Assembly: GCA_023362775.1 (NCBI GenBank)
Contig: JALMGJ010000005.1
Location: 39,861,463-39,925,462, forward strand
DNA length: 64,000 nt
Direction of reading: 5' to 3'
Source: Charina bottae
Taxonomy: Eukaryota; Chordata; Lepidosauria; Squamata; Charinaidae
Shown piece after piece: positions 1-11,479 of the stretch (position 1 is the first letter of the stretch; each line of letters starts with the position of its first letter). The notes beneath the pieces were generated by a model. The model saw nothing but the letters and a program-made list of their open reading frames with translations, had not been told where the DNA came from and did not search any database. Position numbers and translations under genes: made by a program.

Positions 1-101
1 GGGAGCTGAATTCCACATATCTTCAAGTTGCCAAGGTAGAGGAAACATTAGCACGAAAAAGACAGAATAACATAGCCTTGATTCTGTATAATGTAAGAGA
101 G

Positions 102-347
102 GGGTGTGTGTTTGTGTATGTGTGTGTGCGCCTTCAGGTCAGTGTTGACTCCTGGCAACTGCCTGGACTGACTCCCTGCAGTTTTCTCGGCAAGACTTTG
201 GAAGTCATTTGCTATTGCCTCCTTCCTAGGGCTGAGAGTGAGTGACTGGCCAAGGTCACCCAGGTGGCTTTGTGCATAAGGCAGGAGTAGAACTCATGGT
301 CTCCCGGTTTCTAGCCTGCTGCCTTTACCACTACACCAAACTGGCTA
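102..347 (-). mobile_element. CORE-SINE-like tRNA-derived SINE
   Basis: Read on the minus strand it opens with a tRNA-like head (GTGTAGTGGTTAAGG type), passes through a core resembling the MIR/CORE-SINE core (a CTGGGTGAC...GGCCAGTCAC stretch) and ends near the TG-rich run at 102-128. A second copy of the same family lies at 9543-9774, and the two align over their whole length. Non-autonomous; needs a LINE partner that I cannot name from this window. Diverged, so probably old. Confidence 0.75.
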
Positions 348-1585
348 TAAGAGACGGCAGGCTTTCAAAATTCTGTTATTACACCTTACAACCACAGAGT
401 CCTTGTGGTTTCTGTTTCCTGACTTAGCCTACCTTGAAGGACTGACCATTGGTAAATATGTTTAACGAGCTTGGGGAGGACCCTCTCATCACTGGCTTTG
501 ATGGGGTTCCAAATTGATCAGGGCACCTTGCAAAAACTTAGCCTCTTCGGTGCAGGGATTTGAAGATTGATGAAAGTAAACTCATATTTGTTCCAAGATT
601 GTAATCTTTGGTAATATTAGTCTCATTTTAAGAGCATAAGAAACATACTTTATATTCTTTTAAATACTTAACCACTGGTTCATTAATATAGATTATTCCA
701 ACTCTTTTTTCCAGGGTATTTGCAAATAGCTAATATCTATTTTAATCATACTCTTCACTGGCTTATCAAAAAATTACTGTATGCATACACATGTGAAACA
801 AATTGGGAATTCAAAAGATATTTGAATTAAATATACTGCCATTTAGCAATGTTAGGCAAGCCAAATTCCTCTTCCAATAACTCAAATGATTTAAAGACTT
901 CATCAGCTATAAACTGATCCACATTATTAATGTCCCTGCTTGCCCATGATTCAAAGATTTACCTATATTTTTAAAACTGAGGTTATCCCACTAAGTTTAT
1001 CCTGTAGGTAAAGGTCAAAATTTTGCTTCTGATCCAGCATCTTCCAAATATGCCTTGCAATCTTTAAATCAGGAAATGCAATAAAACCTGCTAAAAATGG
1101 AGCCATGCCCCTGTCATATTTTCAGAGGGGTCAGGTAACAACTTTTTAAACGTGCTCCTAATGTCTTTTCATGTTGTCACTTATATTCCATGAAGAGACT
1201 GAACTCACAATGTGTATCCAATTATAAAGGAGAACTACAAAAGTTAAAAATTATATGATAGCCACAATTTAGATAAAGAAAATTTATGAATTGTCCTTCC
1301 CACAAAAAGTCTTAATATTGTAATAGAAGGCTTGAAATACCCTAAAGATATTAACATAGGTGTACTTCTAAGTAAATATATCAATCTCAAAATAATATTC
1401 ATTTTCCCTCATAAACTCTGTGGGATTTTTAACAATATATGTATATCTATTTTTGTCTGAAATAGACAATGTGATATTACTTTCACAAATAAAGAATGTT
1501 TCATTGGAATAATTATTTCCAGATATTGAAAAGAACCAACACAAGAAGTAAAGTTCCAATTTTTATAAATTTTTATAGAAATGGT
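348..1585. other. Unassigned AT-rich DNA
   Basis: No coding signal, repeat family or structured element recognised. The small ORFs here are ordinary chance ORFs of AT-rich sequence. Confidence 0.5.
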
Positions 1586-1955
1586 CCAAAAAACGATAGA
1601 ATGATCTCAATCTGATTTCAGGGTAAGCCATTTAACATCACAGTGATCCAAATATACGCCCCAACCACAGATGCTGAAGAAGCAGAAGTAGATCAGTTCT
1701 ATGAGGATCTGCAGCACCTAATGGATAATATGACAAAAAGAGATGTTATAGAGGAGACTGGAATGCTAAGGTGTCAAACGACACCTGGAATTACAGGGAA
1801 GCATGGTCTGGGAGAACAAAATGAAGCAGGACATAGGCTGATAGAATTTTGCCAAGACAACTCACTGTGCATAACAAACACTCTCTTCCAACAACCTAAA
1901 AGACGAGTTTATACATGGACTTCACCAGATGGTTGACACCGAAACCAGATTGACA
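1586..1955 (+). mobile_element. Bov-B (RTE) LINE fragment, endonuclease domain
   Basis: Nearly the same as 34465-34855 of the long Bov-B copy in this window. It encodes the endonuclease stretch with IQIYAPTTDAEEAEVDQFYE and ends with TLFQQPKRRVYTWTSPDG. Compared with the long copy it has small deletions around 1750 and 1772 that remove most of the strand carrying the GDWNAKVG motif. Truncated at both ends; a dead fragment. In related families this domain nicks the target DNA for target-primed reverse transcription. Confidence 0.9.
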
Positions 1956-1959
1956 CTAG

Positions 1960-2250
1960 AGGGGACTAAAGATTCCAGGCATAAAAGGAAAAAGCAAATA
2001 TTAAAAAAAAGAGAATGTGATGGCTTCCCTTCATCTCCCAGTGCTCAAACCTGCAGGAAACTGCTATCCTGTGGTCTCCTCATGAGGAGCAGCTGTGTGG
2101 AACACACGGGGAAAACACGGCTGTGATCTCCCATCCTCTCCTTATCCAGAGAGGTTCCGTGGGACTGGTATACTCACTGGTCCTTCGGTTGTGGCTGCAA
2201 CGTTGTCCCCACTTGCCATTCCTCACCCAGAAGAAATAAATGTAATTTAG
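1960..2250 (-). mobile_element. L1-like LINE 5' UTR fragment
   Basis: The reverse complement aligns with the 5' part of the L1-like element at 19660-21363: both contain GCTCCTCATGAGGAGAC, a following CAGGTTTGAG/CAGGTTTAGAG stretch and a GGGAGATGA...GG segment. No coding content. The identification rests only on this internal match, so the family name is inferred from the partner element. Confidence 0.6.
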
Positions 2251-3039
2251 GGTGCATTGCTATATCTGATCACGTCCCAGTAACAGTGATTTAAATACTA
2301 TTTCAAGATTTTTTTATAGAATAAATGCAACAGGAGTTTGAAAGGATTTTGGGGTTTGTTGTTTTTTTTACAAATAAACATTATTTGAATGTAATGGTTA
2401 TTTAAGGTGCACATGTGTATCTGTATTATTGCTTATGTTTCATAGAGAAATAAAAACAAAAAATTCAAATAAGAAAATTTGGGGGAGGGAAGTCAAATAA
2501 TGTTTGAATACACATGTAGAATGGGCTACATCAGAATAATATAAAGCTTTTATTACCATGAAAGAAAACTTAATTCTCTCTGTGCATTTGATACAGTATA
2601 TTCATTGAATCATATAAGGGAAAGATTTTGAGAGTGAGGGGAAAGACCTGGAAATAATTGGCCTCTTAGTTGAAACATTTACAGCAAAGTAATACTATTT
2701 CTACTATCAAGAATGTTCAGGATAAAGCATAAAATCACTCTGATTATATAAATCAAGATTTTTTAATTTTTATTATTGATTGTATAATCAAGTCAAATGT
2801 AACCAAACAGTTGTTATAAAATATAGTTCTTCCAAAGATTATATACAATCAAGTTGCATATCTAGATGAACATTTATCTCTTCAAGAATAATAGATACCA
2901 TTAAATCTATGAAAACAAGAAAGTTTCTGTCCTTGATGCTTATCTCATTAAGTGGTCTATTACTATTACTACTATTATATTATTTACCCCCAAACTGTTG
3001 GAGGTTTATAATGACAACTTTTAAAAAATGTTTTTCTGA
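2251..3039. other. Unassigned AT-rich DNA
   Basis: No recognisable feature. Contains short A- or T-rich runs only. Confidence 0.5.
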
Positions 3040-3360
3040 CTTCATTCAGTGAGATTTATAAAACTGTGATATTGAAGGCTAGTAAAGATCCTGATCTCTA
3101 TACAAGTCTGATTTTTTTTGTTAAACGTTGATATCAAATTATTGACAGAAACTCTCCCATATAGAATGATACTAACTTTGATTAGCCATCCTGCACAATT
3201 TGTTTTATAGAAGCTTGAAAAGTGTCTGATAATATTAGATTTTCAATTGGTGTTTTGGATATACACTCAGAAGAATTTAAATCTGCAGTAGTTGTCTTCT
3301 TTGATATGGAAAAGGCCTTTGATAAGATGCAGTGGAAATTTTTAAAATATGTCCTGGTGT
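3040..3360 (+). pseudogene. L1-like ORF2 reverse-transcriptase fragment
   Basis: The plus strand encodes, with stops and shifts, a piece of L1 reverse transcriptase. The clearest part is 3286-3352, which reads SAVVVFFDMEKAFDKMQW, the RT motif A block with D-x-x-K-A-F-D. Upstream, 3215-3270 reads like the ISDNIRLS segment before motif A. There is no complete domain and no catalytic YADD motif. The similarity stops abruptly near 3360, where GC-rich sequence begins. A dead 5'- and 3'-truncated fragment. Confidence 0.75.
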
Positions 3361-3845
3361 CAGGGAGATAACGGGCGGCGAAGGAGGGGGCTCCCTCCAG
3401 GAAGGGAAGCGCATGCGTAGTACTGAATCGCTGTTTCCCTCCCAAGAGATTGAAGAAAGCCCTGCCCTAGGTTTGTGGACTTATTCTTTGGGCATTGCCA
3501 TTTCATGTTTAGTCTAGATGGATTCTGTTAGGGAAGTAGGATAATAAATCACTAGAGCTTGATTCCAGCCTCAGCATGTTATTTCTATGCCCGAAGTCAG
3601 GACACCTGGCCAGATATGGATTTCCTCTTTTTTTATTTATGGTATTATGTGATACTTTAATCCCTCTGCTATAGTTATTCCAAATGGAATTATTTCTTAA
3701 TTTGTCAAACTGTTTCATATAATTAATCAAATATGTTCTTTAGTTTCTTTTATGTTTAATTTAATATTGGAATCACTAGCTTGTCAGGTAAACAAAAGAA
3801 AGGGGGTGGGGCTTGCCTTTTTTCTTTGGTCAGCATTGAAACAAA
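3361..3845. other. Unassigned; short GC-rich stretch then AT-rich
   Basis: 3361-3480 is more GC-rich than its surroundings and does not match other parts of the window that I could see. 3481-3845 is AT-rich. Nothing identified. Confidence 0.4.
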
Positions 3846-4139
3846 ATGACAGAAAATGGTATGACATTTGAAATACTCCAGGAGATATTTGAAGAATGGG
3901 GACAGAAACTAGCAGCTACAATGTCAGCAATTATGTCTGTTCCTGTGGATAGACTATGTCCAAAAGATGTTAAAGAAGAAATGACAGATGTGAAAGAGAA
4001 TACTTTGGAAGATCTACAGGATAAAGAGCTGAAACAAACTTCATCTGATACAGAAATATTAGAATATAAAGAAATTTTTGAAATACACTTGCAGCAATTT
4101 CCATGTATGAGAGTTAAATTTATGAGGGTTACACCGTAA
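3846..4139 (+). pseudogene. L1-like ORF1 N-terminal fragment
   Basis: A 97-codon open frame starting MTENGMTFEILQEIFEEWGQ. The same pattern (LxxILxxIFEQWTQKL followed by SSDRLC) recurs at 20350-20450 inside the L1-like element, so this is a repeat family and not a host gene. The acidic, lysine-rich helical sequence fits the N-terminal part of an L1 ORF1 RNA-binding chaperone, but no RRM or C-terminal domain is present. It is directly followed by L1 ORF2 sequence in the opposite orientation, suggesting 5' inversion or an unrelated junction. Confidence 0.55.
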
Positions 4140-4935
4140 GTGTATTATGATCTAACAAAGGATCTAAAACTTGATTAAAATCTCCAGCCATAATTATCTG
4201 ATCCACAGGCAAAGTAAAAACAAGTCAAAACATCTGTGTAATATATCTGGACAATCTGAGCAGGACCATGATAATTAATAAATGCAGTATGTTGAATAAA
4301 ACACTTAATCATCAATATTAAACATACCCTTCTGTATATTTTATTTCTTGGCCTACCATACATTTTTAGCACTTTTAAAACTATTTTAAAACTATTGCAC
4401 TCCGAGCAGATTTTGAATTTCTATCAATATATACTTGACCAACCTATCCCCTAGATCAGAGCTCTCCAAACTGTGTGTCGTGACACGTTAGTGTGTCGGC
4501 TGCAGTGTCTCGGTGTGTCACGGCTGCTGCTGCCTACGAGCCCTGCCAGGATTCCGCACAGGTCCTAGTGCCTGCCTTGTGCCTGGCTGCCTCCAAACCT
4601 GCCCTGCCAGGATTCCACGCAGGTCCTAGTGCCTGCCTTGTGCCATGCTGTAAGAGTGTGTTGCGAAATGATGCATGTCTAAAAAGTGTGTCACCAACAT
4701 GAAAAGTTTGGAAAGCTCTGCCCTAGATAGATATTTTTGTTGTGAAAGAATATGAGTTTCAAGTAAAAAAAATAGCTTCAGGTTTTAAATTGTCTCCTTT
4801 TGGAAGGATAGATATGTTATATTCCAGAAAACTAAAGCATATGACATAGTACATATGTCATATTGAACCAGCACTCCAAAACAAGAAAAATTGCACATGC
4901 CCAAACCAATGTAGATCAAGGGGGAAGCAAACTGA
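4140..4935 (-). mobile_element. L1-like ORF2 endonuclease fragment, split by a hAT MITE
   Basis: The minus strand of 4150-4270 encodes IIMAGDFNQVLDPLLDHNT, the GDFN catalytic block of the L1 apurinic-type endonuclease, preceded by a PAQIVQIYYTDVL-like stretch. Further upstream on the same strand (4400-4445) is a block resembling the GRYIxxEI segment. The hAT MITE at 4457-4720 interrupts it, and weak similarity seems to continue to about 4935. Frameshifted and truncated. The outer boundary is uncertain. Confidence 0.65.
4457..4720. mobile_element. Non-autonomous hAT transposon (MITE), family A copy 1
   Basis: Ends are CAGAGCTCTCCAAACT and AGTTTGGAAAGCTCTG-like (inverted). The 8-bp direct repeat CCCTAGAT flanks it exactly at 4449-4456 and 4721-4728, the target duplication size of hAT elements. 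Body of 264 bp, no coding capacity. It carries GTGTGTCxxGACAC type subterminal motifs near both ends. Other copies: 22464-22734 and 50960-51161. An active hAT transposase elsewhere must have moved it. Confidence 0.9.
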
Positions 4936-4998
4936 AAAAAGAAGCATGAAAAATAATAACATAATTTTGAAAATAAAGTAAAACAAAGGAAAGCCAGG

Positions 4999-5079
<81 letters not shown>

Positions 5080-5082
5080 GCA
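4999..5082. repeat. Microsatellite (AAAT)n then (AAT)n
   Basis: Uninterrupted AAAT units to about 5050 followed by AAT units to about 5080. Confidence 0.97.
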
Positions 5083-5896
5083 AAAACTAAAAAGAACTAG
5101 AAAACTAAACTAAGATTCCCAGATGGGAGGTATACTGAACATGTAATACTAGAACTGCCCCTAAGGCAAAGTAGCCTATTGTATTCTAAAAAAGACATTT
5201 TTTAAAAAAAAATGAGAGAACTGTTAATTCTTTAATTCCATTGGAATGAATCCATTCACAACACCTCGAAAAATAAAAAATGAAGGAAACTTCTCATGCC
5301 AGGACCCTGGGATAAATTAAAAAAAATCATGGAAAAAGCTTCTACATGAGCTTTACACTCCACATCTATGGAGGCAGATTTGGAAAAATCATTATCTTCT
5401 TTTTTTTCTCCATGTGACAACTCCCGCTTGCCATGACAGGGTTGATCTAGGGAATGGTTGGAAATCATAAAATATTGTAAAAGGGTCACTCTATCTTGAA
5501 GAACTTTGTTTACTTTCACATCTGTTCCACATCTGTGGCACGTTTCCCACCAGAATTTTCAAGCTGAGTAATTCTTCTTTCATGTGAATTAATAACCAAT
5601 TTTTTCAGGTCTGCCATTGTACTAATATAATGCACCAAATCTCTAATTCAAATCCTGACACTTGTGAATGAAATTATGCACTAAGGTTTTTACCTGCATA
5701 AATTCAGTTGTGCTGAAAGTTTATAAATCATGAGAAAGAGCTTTTAAAGTGATGAGACGTTAAGCTTGACTCTTTTTTCTTTCTCTTTTGTAACTAAACT
5801 AGCTTCTGTCATTCACAAGGGGGGATTTATATTCTCTCTGCTTTCTAAATTGAGTGAGAAACATCACATGCCATGGAAAAATTTCTAATCACATCT

Positions 5897-5897
<1 letters not shown>
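5083..5897. other. Unassigned AT-rich DNA
   Basis: No recognisable element. The minus-strand ORF at 5256-5519 has no family features. Confidence 0.45.

Positions 5898-5944
<47 letters not shown>
5898..5944. repeat. Microsatellite (TC)n
   Basis: A continuous run of about 23 TC units. Confidence 0.98.
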
Positions 5945-5949
<5 letters not shown>

Positions 5950-6069
5950 AAGCAAGACTAATGGCACCCAACTAATTATGATGGTCACCCAAACAATATT
6001 AAGGGTCAAATCTTGATGAAATAGTATTGATTTAACTTGCTTCCTAATTAATTAAATTATGTTAGGAGA

Positions 6070-6290
6070 CCTCTACTTCTGAAGGCATAGTGTTTCATAT
6101 GGGTCACCACTGAAAAGGCCTCTTGTCTGGTCCTTGGCCCATGAACCTTGAGAAGAAAGGGAAAATTGCTGCTGTATTCTGTACAGTTTCAGCTTCTGAG
6201 TTGTTTCCAAAGGCAGCCCCAAATAGAACTTGTTATCTATACATTCTCCATGTAGTGGGACAAGAGTAACGTTGCCAAACAATAAAGCAG
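6070..6290 (-). pseudogene. CR1-like LINE reverse-transcriptase C-terminal fragment
   Basis: The minus strand reads YLGLPLETTQKLKLYRIQQ, which corresponds to the YMGLPLKSIRKLRLVQNAA segment of the CR1 copy at 43495-43545. The open frame is only 69 codons and lacks the catalytic motifs. A truncated dead fragment. Confidence 0.75.
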
Positions 6291-6728
6291 TCAGGAGAGA
6301 TTAAAGTAATCAGTTCAGGCCTCTTCCATGGCAACTAGAAATCTCCCTGACACTTGGAAGCATTCAACTATACACTTGGAAGTAAGTCCCACTGAATTTA
6401 GTGGGGCTTATTCCCAAAGAACAACAGCTATAACCTCAGCTGTGAATTCCTCAGAAATAAAATACCTATTTTGAATACTTTAAAGAAAATCTGATTAGAT
6501 AATAGATTTACAGCAATTCTCTTTCAAACTTTTGCTTAAGTTCAATGCTTAATGGGAGTAGAACATATGGCTCATCCCAGTCTACCTATGGTTGTTGCAA
6601 AAATAAAAGGCTGTGTGTAGCCTAGTGATATTAGGGGAAAATTCATTGATTCACATTTTAATGCAAACTTATATAACAGTTTTGAGAAAATATATGAAAC
6701 TCAGTTTTGTTTGACATCCAGAATTCTT

Positions 6729-6774
6729 GTGCTTGCTCAGCAGCACATATACTAAAATTGGAACAATACAGAAG
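6729..6774 (+). pseudogene. U6 snRNA-derived fragment
   Basis: 46 nt that match the 5' part of U6 snRNA: GTGCTTGCT, then CAGCAGCACATATACTA, AAATTGGAAC and ATACAG, with a lost base or two in the 5' stem loop and one substitution. The match stops at GAAG, before the central ACAGAG/AGATTAGC region continues. No pol III terminator or proximal element was sought in detail. It is likely a retrotransposed truncated U6 copy, possibly fused to LINE or SINE sequence downstream. Confidence 0.8.
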
Positions 6775-6857
6775 CCTCACATTTTGCAGTATAATTTCTA
6801 CAATTTCTACCTCCAAAATATCCAAAAATGATACCACTCATATATTATTGTTATGTT

Positions 6858-7337
6858 TGTTGAATTTTATTTTATTTATTATTGTATTTATATCCCGCCT
6901 ATCCCCTCCCTAATGGAGGACTCTAGGCGGCTTACATACATCTTCATATACATCGTTATATATTATTTCATTTAAACCGTGCGTCAAGGGAGAGGGTAAG
7001 GGAACCGACTCTTTCTCTGGCTTCTGGACTACATGTCCCATGATGCCTTGCGTCAGAGCCAGCTGCTGACGTCCTGTAGCTGTTGTTACTTTGGGATCCG
7101 TCGTGACCGCCGCCATTCAAGAGATCTTCAATTTGGTGGACGCTGACCCCTGACAGGACGTCAGGAAATTTTCCCACTTAAGGTGGTACCCAATTTATCT
7201 ACTTGCAAGCTTTCGAACTGTTGGGTCGACGGGAGCTGGGACTAGCAACGAGAGCTCACCTCGTTGCACGGGGATTCGAACTGCCGACCTTCTGACCGGC
7301 AGTCTACAGCTTCAGCGGTTTAACCCGCTGAGCCACT
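6858..7337 (-). mobile_element. 480-bp composite tRNA-derived SINE with LINE-like tail
   Basis: On the minus strand it begins with a tRNA-like head (GTGGCTCAGCGGGTTAAAC, then the B-box-like GGTTCGAATCCCC type stretch GTTCGAATCCCCGTG). It continues through a Sauria-like region (AGTTCGAAAGC...GCAAGTAGATAAAT) and a unique middle. It ends with AGCCGCCTAGAGTCC...GGATAGGCGGGATATAAAT and an ATAA-rich tail. The tail resembles the 3' end of the CR1-like LINE at 44090-44160, suggesting that this LINE mobilises it. The 3' part of another copy sits at 63840-64000. Confidence 0.75.
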
Positions 7338-8934
7338 TCTTTTTTTGTTTTTTCACTAAAGAAATAAAAAGAAATTTCTGCACCAAAATGTATATATAGT
7401 AATTTACAAATCATTATATTGAGGTAAATGTTAGAAAAAACTGTGTACTTTAAGCAACATTGCAAACTTCAGTGCATGTTTTAAGAAAATTATGCATAGA
7501 AACACACACTTTAATGGACATTTTTTTAAAAAAACTCAAAATAATATAGAAAGATGACACAGCAAACAGACTGAATAAAGGGAGAAAGAAAAATAAAAAA
7601 ATTGAAATCGATTGATTCAGTTCTTGGAAGAAAAATATTTAAAATAATATAATTTTTGAAAAAATATTTTCATTGATAATGAACCACTATATGGGCCAGG
7701 ATTTTTATGGTGCACTGATATTAAACTACATGGAGTATATTTTAAGAAAAAATCGATTACTGAATAGATCTGGCAAAATAAATACTGAACTGGAAGGAGC
7801 TTAATTATCCAGTGGCAAAGCAATAGAAACAAGCAGGTTAAGGGGACAATAGTCATTTGACAGGGATGAGTGGTCAGTAGGCCATATATCTCCCCCCAGC
7901 CCATTTTGTGGTCTCCAGAGCTCCCCAAAAACACGCTGTCAATATTCAACAGCAAATTATCATTTTTGGGTGGCACAATCCCTATCCCACCCCTGTGTTT
8001 AATGAAAACGAAGTAAGACCTAAAATAGGTGAGTTATGCTTCTGATAGTTTGCATACATGTATCAGCATTCCTTTAAGCTTCCCCAAAATGAGCTGAAAA
8101 TTTTGGTCCCCCCCTTCTCTCTCCAGTGTTATCAGTGTATTATCAGAGATCCTAAAGCCTTTAGAGGCCAACTCCGCAACCCAAAGAAAGTCGCCCACTC
8201 TTAATGTATGTACATGCATACAACACATGCATTCAGACATAAATGCACAGTATTTCAGGATCTCTTCTCCTCTTTCAAAGAGTGAAGAAGGTGGGATGTT
8301 AATTATTAATAGTTCCATTATTTAGTTACCTCACAGGTAAATTTCTCTTAGCATCCAGAGAACTTTGGCTTCTTTCATCTCAATCTTTGAGATTCATTGC
8401 TGGTTAGAATGACTACCTTAATTTAACATAAAATCAATGTAAAAATATTGAGAAGCCACCTCTATTTAAATACAAATGCAACACTGTAGAATGCCGTTAG
8501 CAAAATGTATCACTGTACTCAGCAATATGGCACAATTAGCAGATCTAATCATTCAGCTTTTCAAACTTCTATTAAATGCAATTATTATTCATTTATCAAG
8601 AGCAGAAAGTCCCACTTCACTGTACAAGTTAAAATACAATTAGGTGCAGTAGGGCAGAACAAATTTCTCAGCACAGAATGGGTTACAGAAGTACACCCAA
8701 GCTTCATGAGGCTTACTAGTCAGGCTCATCATTTTCGCAGGACATAATAATGCCACTAAATATGCTGGATCATTAGCAAAATTACATAGCTAAAGAAGGG
8801 CAATATTAATAGAATTCTGTAATACTTTACAGGAATAGCAACTTGTTAAACATCTCCAGGAAATAATTGGACTACAGTCAAATGCATTAACTCACTGTGT
8901 TTTTAACAACAGAATCAAGGCAAGTGATTTGCTT
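7338..8934. other. Unassigned AT-rich DNA
   Basis: No family recognised. The 119-codon and 94-codon minus-strand ORFs at 7617-7976 and 8034-8318 have no domain-like pattern. Confidence 0.45.
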
Positions 8935-9542
8935 TGGAGAACTCATATGACAGATGGAAAAAATTCTTTAGACCATCAATTCTAGCCACTTGCTCAGTGC
9001 AAGAACCCAAGCTGAAGCATCCCTGAGAGATGGCTCTTCAATTTTTTTTTTAAGCACCTCCACTAAGGAACCCCACCACCTTTGCCAGTAATTAGTTCCA
9101 TTACTGAACCATTCTTATTCTTAGGAAATTTTTCCAGAAAATTCAATTGGAATATTTCTTCTTATGAGTTCATTCTGCATACTGGAGAAATACAGAATAG
9201 ATCTTGACCTTTTCTGTGTGACATCCTTGTAGGATCTCAGAGCTAAATACTTTCCATTCCTTCAATTTCTCTTCACAGGACTCAGTTCTTGGTACTCTGA
9301 TCTTCTGATCTTCCTTGTTGACCACCTCTGAAACTGTTTCAGTTAGTCAGAATCTTTGCTAAAGTGTAGTGCCGAGAATGGATGCAATACTCCAAGTTGG
9401 ACAATATGGGGTCTGATCAATACAGAATAAAGTAGAACTTTTACTTCCTATGATCAATTATACTTCTATACTTCCTCTTAATGCAGTCTAAGATTGCATT
9501 TTCCCTTTTTGCAACCAGGTAATACTGCAGACTAATAAATAA

Positions 9543-9774
9543 ATTTTGTGTGTGTGCCTTTGAGTCAGTTTTTTTTACTCCTGGAGACCACCCGGACAAG
9601 TCCCTGCAGTTTTCTTGGCAAGGTTTTTCAGAAGGGGTTTGCCATTGCCTCCTTCCTAGGGCTGAGAGAGAGTGACTGGCCCAAAGTCACCCAGCTGGCT
9701 TTGTGCCTAAGGCAGGACTAAAACTCATGATCTCCTGGTTTCTAGCCTGATGCCTTAACCACTACACCAAACTG
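9543..9774 (-). mobile_element. CORE-SINE-like tRNA-derived SINE, copy 2
   Basis: Aligns end to end with the copy at 102-347, including the head CAGTTTGGTGTAGTGG-like sequence (read on minus) and the GCAATGGCAAACC block. It is inserted inside old CR1 sequence, so it is younger than that CR1. Confidence 0.78.
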
Positions 9775-10070
9775 ACTAATAAAGAAATTACTAATTCAAA
9801 AAAGAGATAGTCTGCCAACTACATAGACACTGAAATGTTATGCCGTATTTTAAAAGCCAATATTTAACCAGCTTCTTAATCAGAATGTCATGGGGTACTT
9901 TACCAAAAAACTTTGCTGAAATAAAACTAATTTTGACCTACATTATTCCCACAATCTAATAAAGAAATTATCAGATCAATGAAAGAAATAAAGTTAATCC
10001 AAATCCATGTTGACTTCTGGTATTTACCATATTGTTTTCAAGGGCTTATAGATCATAGTATTCTCTGGAG

Positions 10071-10265
10071 CAGGGGTTTTCAAATTTTTTCAGACCATGG
10101 AAACTGTTAGTTAAAAAAAATCCCACAATCTCTGATCAAGAGGCAGTGAAAGAAATTTGGCTGTGTTTGAGTCAACTGTAGTTGTTGTTGCCTTCAGCTT
10201 CTCACAGAACGCCATAAAGTTCTTGCCCAACCCCAGGTCCCACAGAACAATTTTGAAAAACTCTG
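10071..10265. mobile_element. Non-autonomous hAT-like MITE, family B
   Basis: Terminal inverted repeats CAGGGGTTTTCAAA at the left and TTTTGAAAAACTCTG at the right. Flanking 8-mers CTCTGGAG and CTCCAGAA differ only by three transitions, consistent with a decayed 8-bp target duplication. 195 bp, non-coding. It lies inside the old CR1 block. Confidence 0.7.
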
Positions 10266-10812
10266 CTCCAGAATATCAATATCAAAGTAACTCACCTATA
10301 GTTCTCTAGATCTGACTCCCCCCCCCCTTTAAAGACAGGAGGAACATTTGCCCTGTTGTTTAACACTTCATCCATTCTCTGGGATTTCTTAAATACATAA
10401 AGATTGACCAGACCATCATCAAGTTTCTTCTCTACCCTAGGATGCAATTCATCAGACCATGGAGATACAATGCCTTCAAAGCAACAGTTCTTCTCTGACT
10501 TATCAGTCATAAGTTTCAATCCTGCCTATTTATCCTGGTCTTCACCATTGCCTGGTAAAAAATATCTTCTTCCTGTTACATACAAAGGCATTTAGGATTT
10601 GAATAGCTCCACCTTTTTTTTTACCATTTTGCTATATTCATAGAACAGTTGGCATACTATAGGCCTATGTGAGATGACTTAGATTCACCATTACAAACAG
10701 CAGTGCATAGTAGAGGTGATATGAATGTCTTAATCGTGTGGCAAATGGCATAAAATTTGCTGCAACAAAGCACTGTGCATTACCTTCAAGTACTCCCAGT
10801 AGGCAAAGACAT

Positions 10813-10948
10813 CGCATGATGTGTTCTACGTACAGGTTGAATAGGTAGGGTGAGAGTATACAACCCTGCCATACTCCTTTCCCAATCTTAAACCAGTCCG
10901 TTGTTCCGTGGTCTGTTCTTACCGTTGCTACTTGGTCGTTATACAGTA
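10813..10948 (-). mobile_element. Bov-B LINE fragment, reverse-transcriptase domain
   Basis: The reverse complement matches 36070-36200 of the long Bov-B copy, covering the segment from YNDQVATVRTD to the GVQQ...ILS block. Truncated on both sides. Confidence 0.88.
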
Positions 10949-11034
10949 TGTGTCCTTTTTTCCTTAGATTTTCTTTAATGCTATTCTCAAGAAACCCTGA
11001 GGAAAGTAGCTACATTGTAAAAGACATTTAAATA

Positions 11035-11400
11035 CCTAAAATGCTAAGGGAAGGACATATAGGTATAGGTGTTGGAGGAGATTCCTGAGAATACTATGGA
11101 TAGCCAAGGAAACAAACTAATGGTTCATAGAAAAAATCAATCTTGAGTTCTCACTCGAGACCCAAAGGACCAGGTTCAAATTATCATTTGGACACATTAT
11201 GTGAAGACCTGCCTCTCTTGAGAAGTCTGTAATGCTGGGAAAGGCAGAAGGAAAGGAAAAGAAGAGGTGAATAGTAGCAAGGGGGATAATCTTTATTACA
11301 ATGGTGATGGGTACACTATTGGAAGACCAGAAGGGCCAGGTGGGGAAAGATCATACTGGAGAAGATCTAACTATGTGACCACAAAGAATCAACACCGATT
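11035..11400 (+). mobile_element. Decayed RTE/Bov-B LINE 3' region
   Basis: Colinear with 36690-36960 of the long Bov-B copy: GGTGTTGGAGGAGATTCCTGAGA, a following ...ATTTGGACACATTATG block and GAGAAGTCTGTAATGCTGGG. More diverged than the other Bov-B fragments, so probably an older subfamily. No open frame. Confidence 0.65.
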
Positions 11401-11479
11401 TGATAGTACCTAATCAATCAGTCAATCAATAGGCATATGTATAGGTATACCAATACACATGTCACAGATATCACAGATT

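Larger units (their letters stand above)
8935..10570 (-). mobile_element. Old CR1 LINE 3' region, interrupted by two younger insertions
   Basis: Antisense text typical of amniote CR1 3' regions runs through the block: a TCTAGCCACTTGCTCAG segment near 8985, ACTCCAAGTTGGACAATATG near 9390, GTCATGGGGTACTTTACC near 9890, AATCCATGTTGACTTCTGG near 10000 and GATGCAATTCATCAGACC near 10445. The order is colinear with CR1. A CORE-SINE (9543-9774) and a hAT MITE (10071-10265) have inserted into it. Strongly diverged and without coding capacity. Family assignment is from memory of CR1 consensus wording. Confidence 0.65.
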
